Notes: generated by a model not told the origin, from the sequence alone. A stretch of 64,000 bases of DNA from Micromonospora coerulea (GCF_016598485.1 NZ_JAEMUW010000004.1:310001-374000), one strand, 5' to 3'. Shown: positions 9,076 through 18,607, numbered from the stretch's first letter. Program-made: numbers and translations.

Positions 9076-9975
9076 ATGACGACCACCACGCTCCGCCCAC
9101 CCGTACGCCCCACCGGGAAGGCCCGCGCCGCCGGTCACTCCGCCGAGCGCCTCTGGAAGGCCAGCCCGCTGACCTGGTTCGGCCTGGTCCTCGGGGTGAT
9201 CCTCTCGCTGTTCCCGTTCTACTGGATGATCGTGATCGCCTCGCGCACCAACGACGCGGCGAACTCCTGGCCGCCGCCGTTTTTGCCCGGGGGCAAGCTC
9301 GGCGACAACATCCAGCGGGTGCTCGCCAACGGCGACGCCAACATCGTCAAGGGCCTGCTGAACTCGTTCCTGGTCGCCGGCACGATCACCGTGGCCACGG
9401 TCTTCTTCGGCTCGCTGGCCGGCTTCGCCTTCGCCAAGCTGCGGTTCCGGGGCAAGAACGCGTTGCTGCTGATCATCCTCGCCTCGATGATGGTGCCGAT
9501 CCAGCTCGGCGTGCTGCCGCTGTACATCCTGATGGCGAAGCTCGACTGGCTGAACACCATGCCGTCGGTGACCGTCCCGCTCCTCATCGGCGGCTTCGGG
9601 ATCTTCATGATGCGCCAGTACGCCGAACAGGCGGTACCGAACGAGCTGATCGAGGCCGCCCGGGTGGACGGCTGCTCCACCTGGAAGGTGTACTGGCACG
9701 TGGTGGTGCCGGCCCTGCGCCCCGCCGCCGCGGTGCTCGGCCTGCTCACCTTCATGGAACAGTGGAACCAGTTCTTCTGGCCCTTCGTGGTGCTGGCCGA
9801 CCCGGCCAACCCGACCGTCCAGATCTCCCTGCGCAGCCTCAACACCGCCTACTTCGCCGACAACTCCCAGATCTTTGCCGGTACGTTGATCGCCACCCTG
9901 CCCCTGTTCATCGTGTTCGTACTGTTCGGCCGCCAGATCATCGGCGGCATCATGGAAGGCGCCGTCAAGTCGTGA
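9076..9975 (+). CDS. cebG: Cello-oligosaccharide ABC transporter permease CebG
   Basis: 299 residues, ribosome-binding site GAGGTGACGAG immediately upstream. Six predicted helices beginning with [20 protein letters not shown], and the EAA loop [21 protein letters not shown], define the MalG-like permease. It pairs with CebF and CebE in cellobiose uptake. The stop codon overlaps the GTG start of the beta-glucosidase gene by 4 bp, so uptake and intracellular hydrolysis are translationally coupled. Confidence 0.9.
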   Translation: MTTTTLRPPVRPTGKARAAGHSAERLWKASPLTWFGLVLGVILSLFPFYWMIVIASRTNDAANSWPPPFLPGGKLGDNIQRVLANGDANIVKGLLNSFLVAGTITVATVFFGSLAGFAFAKLRFRGKNALLLIILASMMVPIQLGVLPLYILMAKLDWLNTMPSVTVPLLIGGFGIFMMRQYAEQAVPNELIEAARVDGCSTWKVYWHVVVPALRPAAAVLGLLTFMEQWNQFFWPFVVLADPANPTVQISLRSLNTAYFADNSQIFAGTLIATLPLFIVFVLFGRQIIGGIMEGAVKS

Positions 9976-11429
9976 GCAACCCAGCCAGCCCGCCCGCCGT
10001 CGGCGTCCTCGACCAGGGCCCGGAACTCACCTTCCCGCCCGGTTTCCTCTGGGGCGCGGCCACCGCCGCGTACCAGATCGAGGGCGCGGCGGCCGAGGGT
10101 GGCCGTACCCCCTCGATCTGGGACACCTTCAGCCACACCGAGGGCCGGACGGTGGCCGGGCACACCGGGGACGTGGCCTGCGACCACTACCACCGGATGC
10201 CCGAGGACGTCCGGCTGATGGCCGAGCTGGGGCTGAAGTCGTACCGGTTCTCGGTGTCCTGGCCGCGGGTGCAGCCCGGCGGCACCGGCGCGGCGAACCA
10301 GGAGGGCTTGGACTTCTACCGCCGGCTGGTCGACGACTTCTACCGCCGGCTGGTCGACGAGCTGCTGGCGCACGACATCGAGCCGTGGCTGACCCTCTAC
10401 CACTGGGACGTGCCGCAGCCGCTGGAGGACGCCGGCGGCTGGCCGGCGCGCGACACCGCCGCCCGGTTCGCCGACTACGCCCAGCTCGTCGCGGACGCCC
10501 TCGGCGACCGGGTGACGTACTGGACGACGCTCAACGAGCCGTGGTGCTCGGCGTTCCTCGGCTACGGCTCCGGCGTGCACGCGCCGGGCCGCTCCGACGG
10601 CGGCGACGCGGTCCGGGCCGGGCACCACCTGATGCTCGGCCACGGCCTCGCGGTGCAGGCGCTGCGGGCGTCCCGGCCGCAGGCGCAGCTCGGCATCACG
10701 CTCAACCTGTACCCGGTCACCCCGGCCAGCGACGCGGCCGGGGACGTCGACGCCGCCCGGCGGATCGACGGGCTGGCGAACCGGTTCTTCCTCGACCCGG
10801 TGCTGCGCGGGTCCTACCCGGCCGACCTGCGGACCGACCTGCGCGAGGTCAGCGACTTCGGGCACGTCCGGGACGGCGACCTGGCGATCATCTCCAGCCC
10901 GCTGGACGTGGTGGGCATCAACTACTACAGCCGCCACGTGGTCGCCGCCCCGGTCGAGGGGGCGGAGCCGGAGGCGTACTGGCGGGCGCCGTCGTGCTGG
11001 CCGGGGAGCGAGGACGTCCGGTTCGTCACCCGGGGCGTTCCGGTCACCGACATGGACTGGGAGATTGACGCCCCCGGCCTGGTGGAGACGCTGGAGCGGG
11101 TGCACCGGGACTACACCGACCTGCCGCTCTACGTCACCGAGAACGGCTCGGCCTTCGTCGACGCGGTGGTCGACGGCCAGGTCGACGACCCGGACCGGCT
11201 GGCGTACTTCGACGCGCACCTGCGCGCGGCGCACGCGGCGATCAGCGCCGGAGTGCCGCTGAAGGGCTACTTCGCCTGGTCACTGATGGACAACTTTGAA
11301 TGGGCCTGGGGTTACACCAAGCGCTTCGGCATGGTCCACGTCGACTATGACAGCCAGGTGCGGATCCCCAAGTCCAGCGCCAGGTGGTACGCCGAGGTGA
11401 TCCGACGGAACGGTCTGGCCGCGCAGTAG
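9972..11429 (+). CDS. bglC: Family GH1 beta-glucosidase (BglC type)
   Basis: 485 residues from GTG 9972, which overlaps the cebG stop. GH1 signatures: [15 protein letters not shown] at residues 25-39, the acid/base in TLNEPW (Glu189), and the nucleophile in YVTENGS (Glu390). No signal peptide, so it hydrolyses imported cellobiose to glucose in the cytoplasm, which in CebR systems also removes the inducer. Odd: residues 114-121 and 122-129 are an exact tandem copy (DFYRRLVD twice), caused by a perfect 24-bp DNA duplication, adding eight residues to a helix just before the conserved LTLYHWD strand. Whether the enzyme is still active is uncertain. Confidence 0.92.
   Translation: MSNPASPPAVGVLDQGPELTFPPGFLWGAATAAYQIEGAAAEGGRTPSIWDTFSHTEGRTVAGHTGDVACDHYHRMPEDVRLMAELGLKSYRFSVSWPRVQPGGTGAANQEGLDFYRRLVDDFYRRLVDELLAHDIEPWLTLYHWDVPQPLEDAGGWPARDTAARFADYAQLVADALGDRVTYWTTLNEPWCSAFLGYGSGVHAPGRSDGGDAVRAGHHLMLGHGLAVQALRASRPQAQLGITLNLYPVTPASDAAGDVDAARRIDGLANRFFLDPVLRGSYPADLRTDLREVSDFGHVRDGDLAIISSPLDVVGINYYSRHVVAAPVEGAEPEAYWRAPSCWPGSEDVRFVTRGVPVTDMDWEIDAPGLVETLERVHRDYTDLPLYVTENGSAFVDAVVDGQVDDPDRLAYFDAHLRAAHAAISAGVPLKGYFAWSLMDNFEWAWGYTKRFGMVHVDYDSQVRIPKSSARWYAEVIRRNGLAAQ
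10311..10358 (+). repeat. Perfect 24-bp tandem duplication inside bglC
   Basis: GACTTCTACCGCCGGCTGGT plus CGAC is repeated head to tail at 10311-10334 and 10335-10358 with no mismatch. The unit is in frame (8 codons). The lack of any divergence, even at third positions, points to a recent slippage event. Confidence 0.95.
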
Positions 11430-11510
11430 GCTCCAGGCCAGCCAGTAACGGGCGGCCCGGCACCGACGCCTCAACCGGTGCCGGCCCGTCCGACGTCGGA
11501 GGAGCAGACC

Positions 11511-12557
11511 ATGACAACGCAGCGCACGCGTTCGCTCGGGCGCCCGACCCTCGACGCGGTCGCGGCCCGCGCCGGCGTGGGACGCGGCACGGTCTCCCGC
11601 GTGGTCAACGGCTCGCCCCAGGTCAGCCCGGAGGCCCGGGCCGCCGTCCAGCAGGCGATCGCCGAGCTGGGGTACGTGCCGAACCGGGCCGCCCGGGCGC
11701 TGGTGACCCAGCGGACCGACTCGGTGGCGCTGGTGGTCTCCGAGTCCGGCGAGCGGGTCTTCACCGAGCCGTTCTTCGCCAGCATCGTCCGCGGCGTCAG
11801 CTCCGGGCTGCTGGAGACGCCGATGCAGCTCTGGTTGGCGATGGTGCAGTCGCCGATCGAGCGGGAGCGGGTCGAGCACCACCTGACCAACCAGCACGTC
11901 GACGGGGTTCTGTTGCTCTCGCTGCACGACTCCGACCCGCTGCCCACCCTGTTGGAGGAGCGCGGCCTGCCCGCCGTGCTCGGCGGCCGGCCGGCCCGGA
12001 TGCTGCACCCCGACGCCCCGCCGGCCTGGTTCGTCGACGTGGACAACGTCGGCGGCGCCCGGCAGGCGGTGGAGCACCTCTTCGCGCGGGGGCGGCGGCG
12101 CATCGCCACCATCGCCGGGCCGCAGGACATGGGCGCCGGCCTGGCCCGGTTGGCCGGCTACCGGGAGGCGGTCCGGGCCGCGGGCGCCAGCGTCAACCCG
12201 GACCTGATCGCGTACGGCGACTTCAGCGAGGGCAGCGGTACCGCGTGCATGCGGCGGCTGTTGGCGGTCTGCCCCGACCTGGACGCGGTCTTCGCCGCCT
12301 CCGACCTGATGGCCTTCGGCGCCCTGCGTACGCTCCGCGAGGCCGGCCGCCGGGTGCCCGAGGACGTGGCGGTGGTCGGCTTCGACGACGCCCCGATCGC
12401 CCGGCAGGCCGAGCCCCCGCTGACCACGGTCTTCCAGCCGGTGGAGGAGATGGGCCGCCAGATGGCCCGCCTGCTGGTCTCCCGCATCCGCGGCGACGAG
12501 GTCCCGACCCCCCACGTCCTCCTCGACACCAAACTCATCCACCGCACCTCCGCCTGA
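11511..12557 (+). CDS. cebR: LacI-family repressor of cellobiose use (CebR)
   Basis: 348 residues from ATG 11511, preceded by GGAGGAG at 11498-11504; an upstream in-frame ATG at 11478 lacks such a site. The N-terminal LacI helix-turn-helix is RPTLDAVAARAGVGRGTVSRVVNG, with hinge residues YVPNRAARALV. The C-terminal sugar-binding domain ends in the usual VVGFDDAPIA-type region. CebR proteins bind TGGGAGCGCTCCCA and release it on cellobiose binding; two such sites are at 6456 and 6509. It sits 81 bp after bglC in the same direction and may be read from its own weak promoter or the ceb transcript. Confidence 0.9.
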   Translation: MTTQRTRSLGRPTLDAVAARAGVGRGTVSRVVNGSPQVSPEARAAVQQAIAELGYVPNRAARALVTQRTDSVALVVSESGERVFTEPFFASIVRGVSSGLLETPMQLWLAMVQSPIERERVEHHLTNQHVDGVLLLSLHDSDPLPTLLEERGLPAVLGGRPARMLHPDAPPAWFVDVDNVGGARQAVEHLFARGRRRIATIAGPQDMGAGLARLAGYREAVRAAGASVNPDLIAYGDFSEGSGTACMRRLLAVCPDLDAVFAASDLMAFGALRTLREAGRRVPEDVAVVGFDDAPIARQAEPPLTTVFQPVEEMGRQMARLLVSRIRGDEVPTPHVLLDTKLIHRTSA

Positions 12558-12659
12558 CCTCCGCCGCGGGGGAGGGTGCCGCCGCCGGCTCGTGTCGGGA
12601 GGTGGCCCGCCCGCCGGCGTCGCGACGGCAACTACCGGGCCGGACGGGACGAAGTTCCG

Positions 12660-13748
12660 TCACTTCCCCCGGACCGCGCGCAGGCCGTGCGCGACCAGCG
12701 GCGCCACCATGTCGCCAATCCGGTCGAAGCCGCCGCCGAGGGTCTGCCCGAGGGTGTGCCGGTAGTGGATCCCCTCGCAGATCACCGCGAGCTTGAAGCA
12801 GCCGAGCGCCACGTGCCAGTGCAGCGGGCCCACGTCGACGTCGCTGCGGCCGGCGTACCGGTCGATCAGCTCGTCGCCGCTGGGGAAGCCGGCGCGCGGG
12901 CCGATCCCGTCGGCGACGGGGTTGCCCTCGGCGAGTTCGCTGTCGCCGAGCACGCTCCAGTACGTCAGCAGCAGCCCCAGGTCGGCGAGGGGATCACCGA
13001 GGGTGGCCATCTCCCAGTCCAGCACCGCCCGCACCTCGACCGGGTCGACGGCGGCGAGGAGGTTGTCCAGCCGGTAGTCGCCGTGCACGATCCGGCCCGC
13101 GTTGGCGCCCTCGGGCACGGTGTCGGCGAGCGCGTCGCGGAGCTCGTCGATGCCGGGCAGTTCCCGGCTGCGGGAGCGGTCGAGCTGGCCGGCCCAGCGG
13201 CGCACCTGCCGGCCCAGGTAGCCCTCGGGGCGGCCGAAGTCGGCCAGTCCCACGGCGGCCGGCTCGACCATGTGCAGCGCGGCGAGAGTGTCCATCATCG
13301 CCATGGCCAGGTCGTGCCGCTGCCCGTCGGTGAGCGGGTCGGTCTGCGCCCGGGTCCGGTAGACCTCGCCCTCGACCTTCTCCATCAGGTAGAACGGCGC
13401 GCCGATCACCTCGGCGTCGGCGCAGAGCAGCAGCACCTCCGGGACCGGGACGTCGGTCGGCGCGAGCGCCGAGATCACCCGGTGCTCGCGGGCCATGTCG
13501 TGCGCGGTGGCCAGCACGTGCCCGAGCGGGGGGCGGCGCAGCACCAGCTCGCGCCCGCCGGCGCGCACCAGGTACGTCAGGTTGGACTTGCCGCCGGCGA
13601 TCAGCCGCGCCGACAGCGGCCCGGTGGCCAGCTCGGGCCGGTGCTCCGCCAGGTACGCGGCGAGCCGGTCGAGGTCGAGCCCCCGGGGAGGCCGGTCGGC
13701 GGCCGAGCCGGTCGGGAGCGGGGCGGGATCGACGGCCGGTTCGGTCAT
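12660..13748 (-). CDS. Phosphotransferase (APH-like) family protein
   Basis: 362 residues from ATG 13748. It has the kinase-like APH fold: a glycine loop ARLIAGGKSNLTYLV, the catalytic loop IVHGDYRLDNLL (HxDxxxxN), and metal-binding LDWEMATLGDPLADLG. This subgroup, with GGKSNLTY and YLMEKVEGEVY, resembles actinobacterial and mitochondrial ACAD10/11-type proteins linked to acyl-CoA metabolism rather than antibiotic kinases. The substrate is not known. No acyl-CoA dehydrogenase gene is next to it here. It diverges from the ACT-domain gene at 13898 across a 149-bp gap. Confidence 0.8.
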   Translation of the reverse strand: MTEPAVDPAPLPTGSAADRPPRGLDLDRLAAYLAEHRPELATGPLSARLIAGGKSNLTYLVRAGGRELVLRRPPLGHVLATAHDMAREHRVISALAPTDVPVPEVLLLCADAEVIGAPFYLMEKVEGEVYRTRAQTDPLTDGQRHDLAMAMMDTLAALHMVEPAAVGLADFGRPEGYLGRQVRRWAGQLDRSRSRELPGIDELRDALADTVPEGANAGRIVHGDYRLDNLLAAVDPVEVRAVLDWEMATLGDPLADLGLLLTYWSVLGDSELAEGNPVADGIGPRAGFPSGDELIDRYAGRSDVDVGPLHWHVALGCFKLAVICEGIHYRHTLGQTLGGGFDRIGDMVAPLVAHGLRAVRGK

Positions 13749-13897
13749 CCGAATAGTTGATGGCACCTCAGCTTTGTTGTCAAGGTCGGTTTTCCCGCCG
13801 GGACATGCCGCTGCAACAGGGGCGAAATGGTCAACCGGCAGGCTGGTGCCCAGCCTGCCGGCCGCCACGGCCGGCCCGCCGAGCGGAGGGACCAGAC

Positions 13898-14602
13898 ATG
13901 TTGCTGAGAGTTCGGGTGACCCTGCCGGACCGACCCGGGACGCTCGGCCAGGTGGCCCGCACCCTCGGCGTCTCCGGCGCCGACATCGTGCAGGTGGTGG
14001 TGCTGGAGCGGCTCGGCGGCCGGGCGGTCGACGACTTCACCGTGGTCTGGCCGGGGGCGGCCCGGGTGGAGCGGCTGCTCGCCGGGCTGGCCGCGATCCC
14101 CGGCGTCAAGGTGGACGGGGTGTGGCGGGCGATCGGCGCGCCGACCACCACCGGCCAGGACGCCGAACTGCTCGCCCAGGTCGCCGCGAACCCGACCGAC
14201 GGGGTGGCCACCCTGGTCGACGCGGTGCCCGGGCTGCTCGCCGCCGACTGGGCGGTGGCCGCCGTCGTACCGCTGGACTGGGCCTCGCGCACCGGCGAGG
14301 GCGATGCGGCGACGGTCGGGCACGCGAGCTGGCGGGCGCCGGAACCGCCGCGGCTGCCGGAGGTGACCCCGCTGCGGGCCCGCGCGATGACCACCGCGGA
14401 CGGCGACCACTACGCGGTCGCGCCGTTCGGCCGCGCCGGCCTGGTGCTGGTGGTGGCGCGCGACCGCAGCGAGCCCCTCGCGGCCGCCGCGTTCCACGCC
14501 ACCGAGGTGGACCGGCTGGCCCAGCTGGTGCGGGCCAGCGCCGTGATCCTCGGTGACCGCCTCGACCTGGTCGGTGCCCCGCCCGTGACAAGCGTCACCT
14601 GA
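13898..14602 (+). CDS. ACT-domain protein
   Basis: 234 residues from ATG 13898, site GCGGAGGG upstream. The first 75 residues form an ACT domain (LLRVRVTLPDRPGTLGQVARTL, then VVVLERLGG and DDFTVVWP), an amino-acid-binding regulatory fold. The remainder has no recognised domain; it ends with a helical region similar in length to sensor/GAF-like domains (AVAPFGRAGLVLVVARDR). It is followed after 80 bp by a second ACT protein fused to an acetyltransferase, and the ACT domains of the two look like paralogues (DRPG..L, VDDF). A regulatory partner or duplicate lacking the catalytic domain is a reasonable inference. Confidence 0.7.
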   Translation: MLLRVRVTLPDRPGTLGQVARTLGVSGADIVQVVVLERLGGRAVDDFTVVWPGAARVERLLAGLAAIPGVKVDGVWRAIGAPTTTGQDAELLAQVAANPTDGVATLVDAVPGLLAADWAVAAVVPLDWASRTGEGDAATVGHASWRAPEPPRLPEVTPLRARAMTTADGDHYAVAPFGRAGLVLVVARDRSEPLAAAAFHATEVDRLAQLVRASAVILGDRLDLVGAPPVTSVT

Positions 14603-14682
14603 CCGGTCGGTGCGTGTCACCGTCGGGCAACGGCGGCGCAACAGCCACCCGGCAGGGTCTTGTGGTGAGGGAGGGAGCAGAC

Positions 14683-15741
14683 ATGACGCTATGGCGGATC
14701 CGAGCCACCGTGGACGACCGGCCCGGCTACCTGTCGGTGCTCACGGCGAGCCTCGCGTTGCGCGGGGTCAACATCCTCACCGTGCAGGTGCACACCACCG
14801 AGGTGGGCGCCGTCGACGACTTTCTCGTCGACGCGCCCGACGAGCTGACCGAGGCGGACCTGCTGACCGCCGTGGAGCGGGGGCGGGGACGGGACTGCTG
14901 GGTGGCGCGCAGCGAGGCGCGCGGCCTGGCCGACCAGCCCACCCGGGTGCTCGGCCTGGCCGGCCGGCTGGTCCGTGACCCGGACTCGACCGGGGAGGCG
15001 CTGCGCGCCCTGCTCGGCGCGGACGCGGTGACCTGGCGGCCGGTGCCGGTCGGCGGCCGGCCGGGGATCGGCGCGGCGACGATGCGGCTCGCCGACCCGA
15101 CCGGCGGGTCGTTCGAGCTGCGCCGGGCCGCCCCCAGCTTCACGCCCGCCGAGTACGCGCGGGCGCAGGCGCTGGTGGAGCTGGCGGCCACCGCGGCGCG
15201 TCGGGCGGCGGACCAGGTCACCCTGCTGCTGCCCGACGGGGCGGAGCTGCTGGTCCGGCCGGCGACGGCGGACGACCTGGCGGGCGTGGTGGAGCTGCAC
15301 GAGGGCTGCTCGGCGCGCAGCCGGCAGCGCCGCTACCTGGGTGGGGCGGGATGCCCGTCGCCGTCCCGGCTGCGCCGACTGCTCGAACCGGCGCGGGGGA
15401 TCAGCCTCGTGGTGACCCGGTCCGGCTCCGGCGGGGCGGCGGAGTCCGTCGTCGCGATGGCGAACCTGCTCGCCGAGGGGGACGAGGCGGAGGTGGCGCT
15501 GCTGGTCCGGGACGACTGGCAGCGGCGGGGCATCGGCACCGCGCTGCTTTACCGCCTGGTCGGGCACGCCGAGCGGGCCGGGTACGCGGCCATGGTGCTG
15601 CACGTCCTGGCGGAGAACGCGCCGATGCTGCGGACCCTGGCCCGGCTGGGCCGCCCGGCCCCGGTGGAGCGGGACGGGTCCCTGCTGACCGCGACGGTGC
15701 CGCTGGTGGCCGGCGTGACCATCCCGGCCCGGTCCGGGTGA
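14683..15741 (+). CDS. ACT-GNAT protein: amino-acid-regulated acetyltransferase (AAPat type)
   Basis: 352 residues from ATG 14683 with GAGGGAG upstream. An N-terminal ACT domain (residues 1-70) is followed by a linker and a C-terminal GNAT domain starting near ELLVRPATADDL. Its acetyl-CoA loop is RDDWQRRGIGTALLYRL (R/Q-x-x-G-x-G/A). Fusions of this order are known in actinomycetes including Micromonospora as protein lysine acetyltransferases whose activity is tuned by amino acids bound to the ACT domain, acting for example on acyl-CoA synthetases. Target and ligand here are inferred from that family. It forms a two-gene unit with the preceding ACT protein. Confidence 0.8.
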   Translation: MTLWRIRATVDDRPGYLSVLTASLALRGVNILTVQVHTTEVGAVDDFLVDAPDELTEADLLTAVERGRGRDCWVARSEARGLADQPTRVLGLAGRLVRDPDSTGEALRALLGADAVTWRPVPVGGRPGIGAATMRLADPTGGSFELRRAAPSFTPAEYARAQALVELAATAARRAADQVTLLLPDGAELLVRPATADDLAGVVELHEGCSARSRQRRYLGGAGCPSPSRLRRLLEPARGISLVVTRSGSGGAAESVVAMANLLAEGDEAEVALLVRDDWQRRGIGTALLYRLVGHAERAGYAAMVLHVLAENAPMLRTLARLGRPAPVERDGSLLTATVPLVAGVTIPARSG

Positions 15742-15819
15742 GCTGAAGGGAGCGTCGGCGTCGGGTGGTGCGCCCGGCGCCGGCGGGATGGCCGACCTCC
15801 GGTGCGGAGGCGGTGAAAC

Positions 15820-15848
15820 GGCAGGGCCCCCGGTACGGGGGCCCTGCC
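15820..15848. terminator. Strong hairpin, originally the aldehyde dehydrogenase terminator
   Basis: A perfect 12-bp stem (GGCAGGGCCCCC / GGGGGCCCTGCC) with a 5-nt loop. It lies 11 bp beyond the displaced TGA of the aldehyde dehydrogenase tail on the minus strand, and 78 bp after the ACT-GNAT gene on the plus strand, so it can serve both convergent genes. Confidence 0.7.
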
Positions 15849-15859
15849 CATGTCCGGGC

Positions 15860-15892
15860 TCAGGTGGCCGGGTAGCTGCTGTAGCCCGGGAA
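15860..15892 (-). pseudogene. Stranded native 3' end of the aldehyde dehydrogenase gene
   Basis: Read on the minus strand, the 33 bases end FPGYSSYPAT and a stop at 15860-15862. The dehydrogenase at 19689 reads GRLYGN up to its junction at 19723-19724 and then switches to FQDWTALPPNL using A/T-ending codons unlike the rest of that gene. Joining the two across the shared TT gives GRLYGNFPGYSSYPAT. The fragment is therefore inferred to be the original C-terminus, separated by the insertion of a 3.8-kb element. Confidence 0.7.
15891..15892. other. Predicted left attachment core (TT on minus strand)
   Basis: Minus strand reads TGGGACAATT then CCCGGGCTAC, element on the 5' side and the native dehydrogenase tail on the 3' side. 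The integrase start codon is 31 bp away, the usual arrangement for an att site beside its integrase. Confidence 0.6.
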
Positions 15893-15922
15893 TTGTCCCA
15901 GCACAGCGATACCGTCCGCGCC

Positions 15923-17504
15923 ATGCCAACACCCCCGAAAACCTGCTCACTCTACCTGCGGATATCGGTCTCCAAAGATGAGTCCGACTCCCTGGAGCGC
16001 CAGGAGCGCGACCTCCGCCGCCTCGCGCTCGACGAGGGCTACCGCGTAGTCGCTACCCATGTTGACGACGGCCTGTCCGGCGCGCTCGCCGCGCGTCCGG
16101 CCTTCCTCGCGTGGCTCGACGACGCCGCGTCCGGCCGAGCCGGTGCGCTACTCGCGTGGCGCTTTGACCGCATCTCGCGCGAGGGCCTGCCCGCTGTGGC
16201 CCGGTTGCTGGAAGTGCTCAAAGCGTCCGGCGCCCGGATGTTGACATACGGCGACCGGATGGACAGCGACTCGCACGCCTTCCGCATCACGGCGGCCGTG
16301 CTTTCCGAAGTCGCCTACACCGAGCGCGAGACGCTGAAGGCCCGGGTCCTATCCCGCCAGGCCAACGACCGCCGCAAGGGTTGGTGGACCCGCGAACGGC
16401 CGTTCGGCTACGTCGTCCAAGACCACCGCCTCGTTCAGCACCCCGACGAGGCACCGATCGTCCGCGAGCTTGCGCGCCGCGCCGAGGCGGGCGAGTCGCT
16501 GCGCGCCCTGGCGCGGTGGCTCGACGAAGAGGGCGTGCCCACGCCGAAGGCCGCCAAGGGGCACAAGCGGCCCGACAAGCCCGCCCGCAACGGCCGTACC
16601 TACGACGGCCCGCTCACATGGCAGCTTCAGTCCGTCCGCGTCATCCTGCGCAACCCGGCCCTGGCGGGCTGGCTGCCGAACGAAGGCCGGCCCGTGCGCG
16701 GCGAGAATGGCGAGTTGGTCGTCGTCGCGGACGAGCCGATCCTCAGCCCCGGCGAGTGGCACCTCCTACAAACGGCGCTCGACGCCCGCTCAGCGCTCAA
16801 CGCGGACGGCCGCCGCAGTCCGGCCGTAGGCGCTGCCCGGGGCAGTGGCGCACGAGCTGAGCCGGCTTCTGCGTTGCGAGTGCGGCGGCGCGATGACCTT
16901 TCAGCGAGGCGGCCGAGGCAAGCGGCAGAAGGGCGCGGACGCGTTCAAGTGCGTCCGTAGCTCGCAGGGCGCGAGCCCGTGCCCCGGTAACTACGTCAAC
17001 GCCCCTGCGATCACGGCCGAGGTGACGATCCGCGTCGCCAAGCGCGTCGCCGCGCTGGAGCCCGGCTCCCCTGCGTTCGAGGCTGTCGCCGCGCGCTGGC
17101 TCCGCGAGCAGGACCCGGTAGACGATGCTGAGCGTCGCGCCGCCATCGCGGCAGTAGCCAACGCCGAGGCCGCCGTAGCGGACTTGGAAGCCGCCCGGTA
17201 CGAGCGCGGCGAGTTCGTCGGAGAGAACGGCATCGCGCGCTGGACGGCGCTTTACGAGCGCGCCGCATCCCGTCTCGCAGCAGCGACCGCCGCCGTTCCC
17301 GAGGACAACCAGGTTACCGACGTCGGCGGGTTGCTCGACGCCTTCGAGCTATTCGAATCGCTCGACGGCGGCACCGCCGAGGAGCGACGAGCGCTTTACC
17401 GGCTCACCTTCGACACCGTGACGATCATGCGCGACCGGGCACTACCGCCGGAGGCGCGCTTCCGCGTCCACTGGGCGGGCGAGGACGAGCCCGCCGACGT
17501 GTAA
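15923..17504 (+). pseudogene. Large serine recombinase/integrase, frameshifted
   Basis: Start ATG 15923. The N-terminal catalytic domain has YLRISVSKDESDSLERQERD with nucleophile Ser15 and downstream RFDRISREG. A recombinase domain follows (GWWTRERPFGYV to ILRNPALAGW). Around 16810-16845 the frame changes: the first frame runs on into arginine/alanine-rich nonsense to 16960, while the continuation AHELSRLLRCECGGAM, with the zinc-ribbon cysteines and a coiled coil, is in another frame and ends at 17504. Two missing bases would restore a 527-residue integrase (an intermediate third-frame piece reads QSGRR), or one extra base could be removed. It catalysed insertion into the dehydrogenase gene; now probably inactive unless this is a sequence error. 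Confidence 0.82.
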
Positions 17505-17588
17505 GCGCCCGCCCCCTCCATAAGCAGGCGCCGGCCGAGCGATTGCAGCGCCGACCGAGGCCCTAACGGAACTTTGGATGTTTCCGCT

Positions 17589-18056
17589 ATGCCCGAGCCT
17601 ACCTACCGACCGACCCGCGCCCAGCGCGCCGAGTCCGTCGTCCTGGTTGCGATCCTGCTTGTGGTCGGCTTGGCCGCCGGTGCGGCCTCGTTTACACACG
17701 TCCACCACTGGACCAGGACCAACAGCCCCGCCGGTACGCCGGACTGGTTTGGCTGGGCCAACGCGTGCATTTCCGAGCTTGTGCCTGTCGCCGCGTTGCT
17801 CGATATCCGCCGTCGCCGCCGCGCGGACCGTCCCGCCGGGTACCCGCCGTCGCTCCTGATCGCCGCCGCGTGCCTGTCGCTGGCGGCGCAATTGGCCGTT
17901 GCCAAGCCTGGCCTTTCTGGCGCCGTACTGTCGGCCGTCCCGGCCCTGGCGTTCATGGCGCTCGTAAAACTCGTCTTCGCGTCGTCGGCGGCGCCTGTCG
18001 CCGACACGGTCGAGCCTGTCGCCCAGGTTGTCGCCGACGAGGCACCCCCAACGTGA
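17589..18056 (+). CDS. DUF2637-like integral membrane protein of actinomycete elements
   Basis: 155 residues from ATG 17589. Four hydrophobic segments: AESVVLVAILLVVGLAAGAA, WFGWANACISELVPVAALLD, SLLIAAACLSLAAQLAVA and AVLSAVPALAFMALVKLVF. The arrangement with ASFTHVHHWT after the first helix is characteristic of DUF2637 proteins, common in integrative and conjugative elements of actinomycetes near replication and spread genes. Exact role unknown. Its stop overlaps the start of the next gene by 4 bp (GTGA). It is one of the few genes in the element without a frameshift. Confidence 0.7.
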   Translation: MPEPTYRPTRAQRAESVVLVAILLVVGLAAGAASFTHVHHWTRTNSPAGTPDWFGWANACISELVPVAALLDIRRRRRADRPAGYPPSLLIAAACLSLAAQLAVAKPGLSGAVLSAVPALAFMALVKLVFASSAAPVADTVEPVAQVVADEAPPT

Positions 18057-18316
18057 CGCCGGCCCGCCGTTCGCGTCGCGAGGCCCGACCCTCGCGTCAG
18101 TCGTCGGCCGACGCCATCCGGGCCGCCGCCGCCAAGCCGGGCGCGACGCCTGCCAGCGTCGGCGCCGCCCTAGGCGTCAGCGTCCGCACCGCCCAACGTC
18201 ACTGGCCCCGCCCGGTCGTCGCGTCGCCCGCTCTCGTGGCGGGTGACGCCGTGACGGAACTGGAGCGCATGATCCCTCGCGATGGCCTCGTACGATGGCG
18301 CTTCTATGGCCAGTGA
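18053..18316 (+). CDS. Small helix-turn-helix protein
   Basis: 87 residues from GTG 18053, overlapping the DUF2637 stop. The N-terminus is very basic (VTPARRSRREARPSRQ), followed by a putative helix-turn-helix, ATPASVGAALGVSVRTAQRHW, of the type found in replication or regulatory proteins of actinomycete elements. The C-terminal 30 residues end MIPRDGLVRWRFYGQ. A DNA-binding role is inferred from the helix-turn-helix only. The downstream frame starting at 18306 overlaps its last 11 bp. Confidence 0.55.
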   Translation: MTPARRSRREARPSRQSSADAIRAAAAKPGATPASVGAALGVSVRTAQRHWPRPVVASPALVAGDAVTELERMIPRDGLVRWRFYGQ

Positions 18317-18598
18317 TGACGTACACGAAGACCAGACCGTCAGCGCCATGCATGGCGCGCCGGCGCCCTGGCCGCGCGTCTACGCGCCGCCTACGAGGAC
18401 GCTGGCCGCGAGGCCCTCCTCTGGGAACTCCGCCGGACCGTCTACGACGCCGCCCGCAACCGCGCGAGGACGCCGGAGGAGCGCCGCGCCCTAGCCGCCT
18501 GGGTCCGCTACACCCTCGCCGACGCCGAGCCGGCCTGGCTCGCGCACGCCGCCGCGCACGGCTGGCGCCGCCCCCAGCTAATGGCGCGCCCGGCCTAA
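18306..18598 (+). pseudogene. Small element protein, frameshifted near 18350
   Basis: ATG 18306 reads MASDDVHEDQTVSAM, then the frame turns into proline-rich nonsense. In another frame a protein-like sequence continues from about 18350: WRAGALAARLRAAYEDAG, REALLWELRRTVYDAARN, then LAAWVRYTLADAEPAWL, with stop at 18596-18598. That part has no start codon of its own after the TGA at 18317. One missing base (for example a G after the ATG at 18348-18350) would give a single 97-residue helical acidic/basic protein. Function unknown. Confidence 0.55.
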
Positions 18599-18607
18599 CC
18601 TGGGGCC

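Noticed and set aside
15742..15922. tRNA gene as the integration target
   Set aside because: No cloverleaf or anticodon-like structure found; the split dehydrogenase tail explains the junction better.
16810..16850. Programmed ribosomal frameshift in the integrase
   Set aside because: No slippery heptamer or downstream structure stands out, serine integrases are not known to use it, and neighbouring element genes are also frameshifted.
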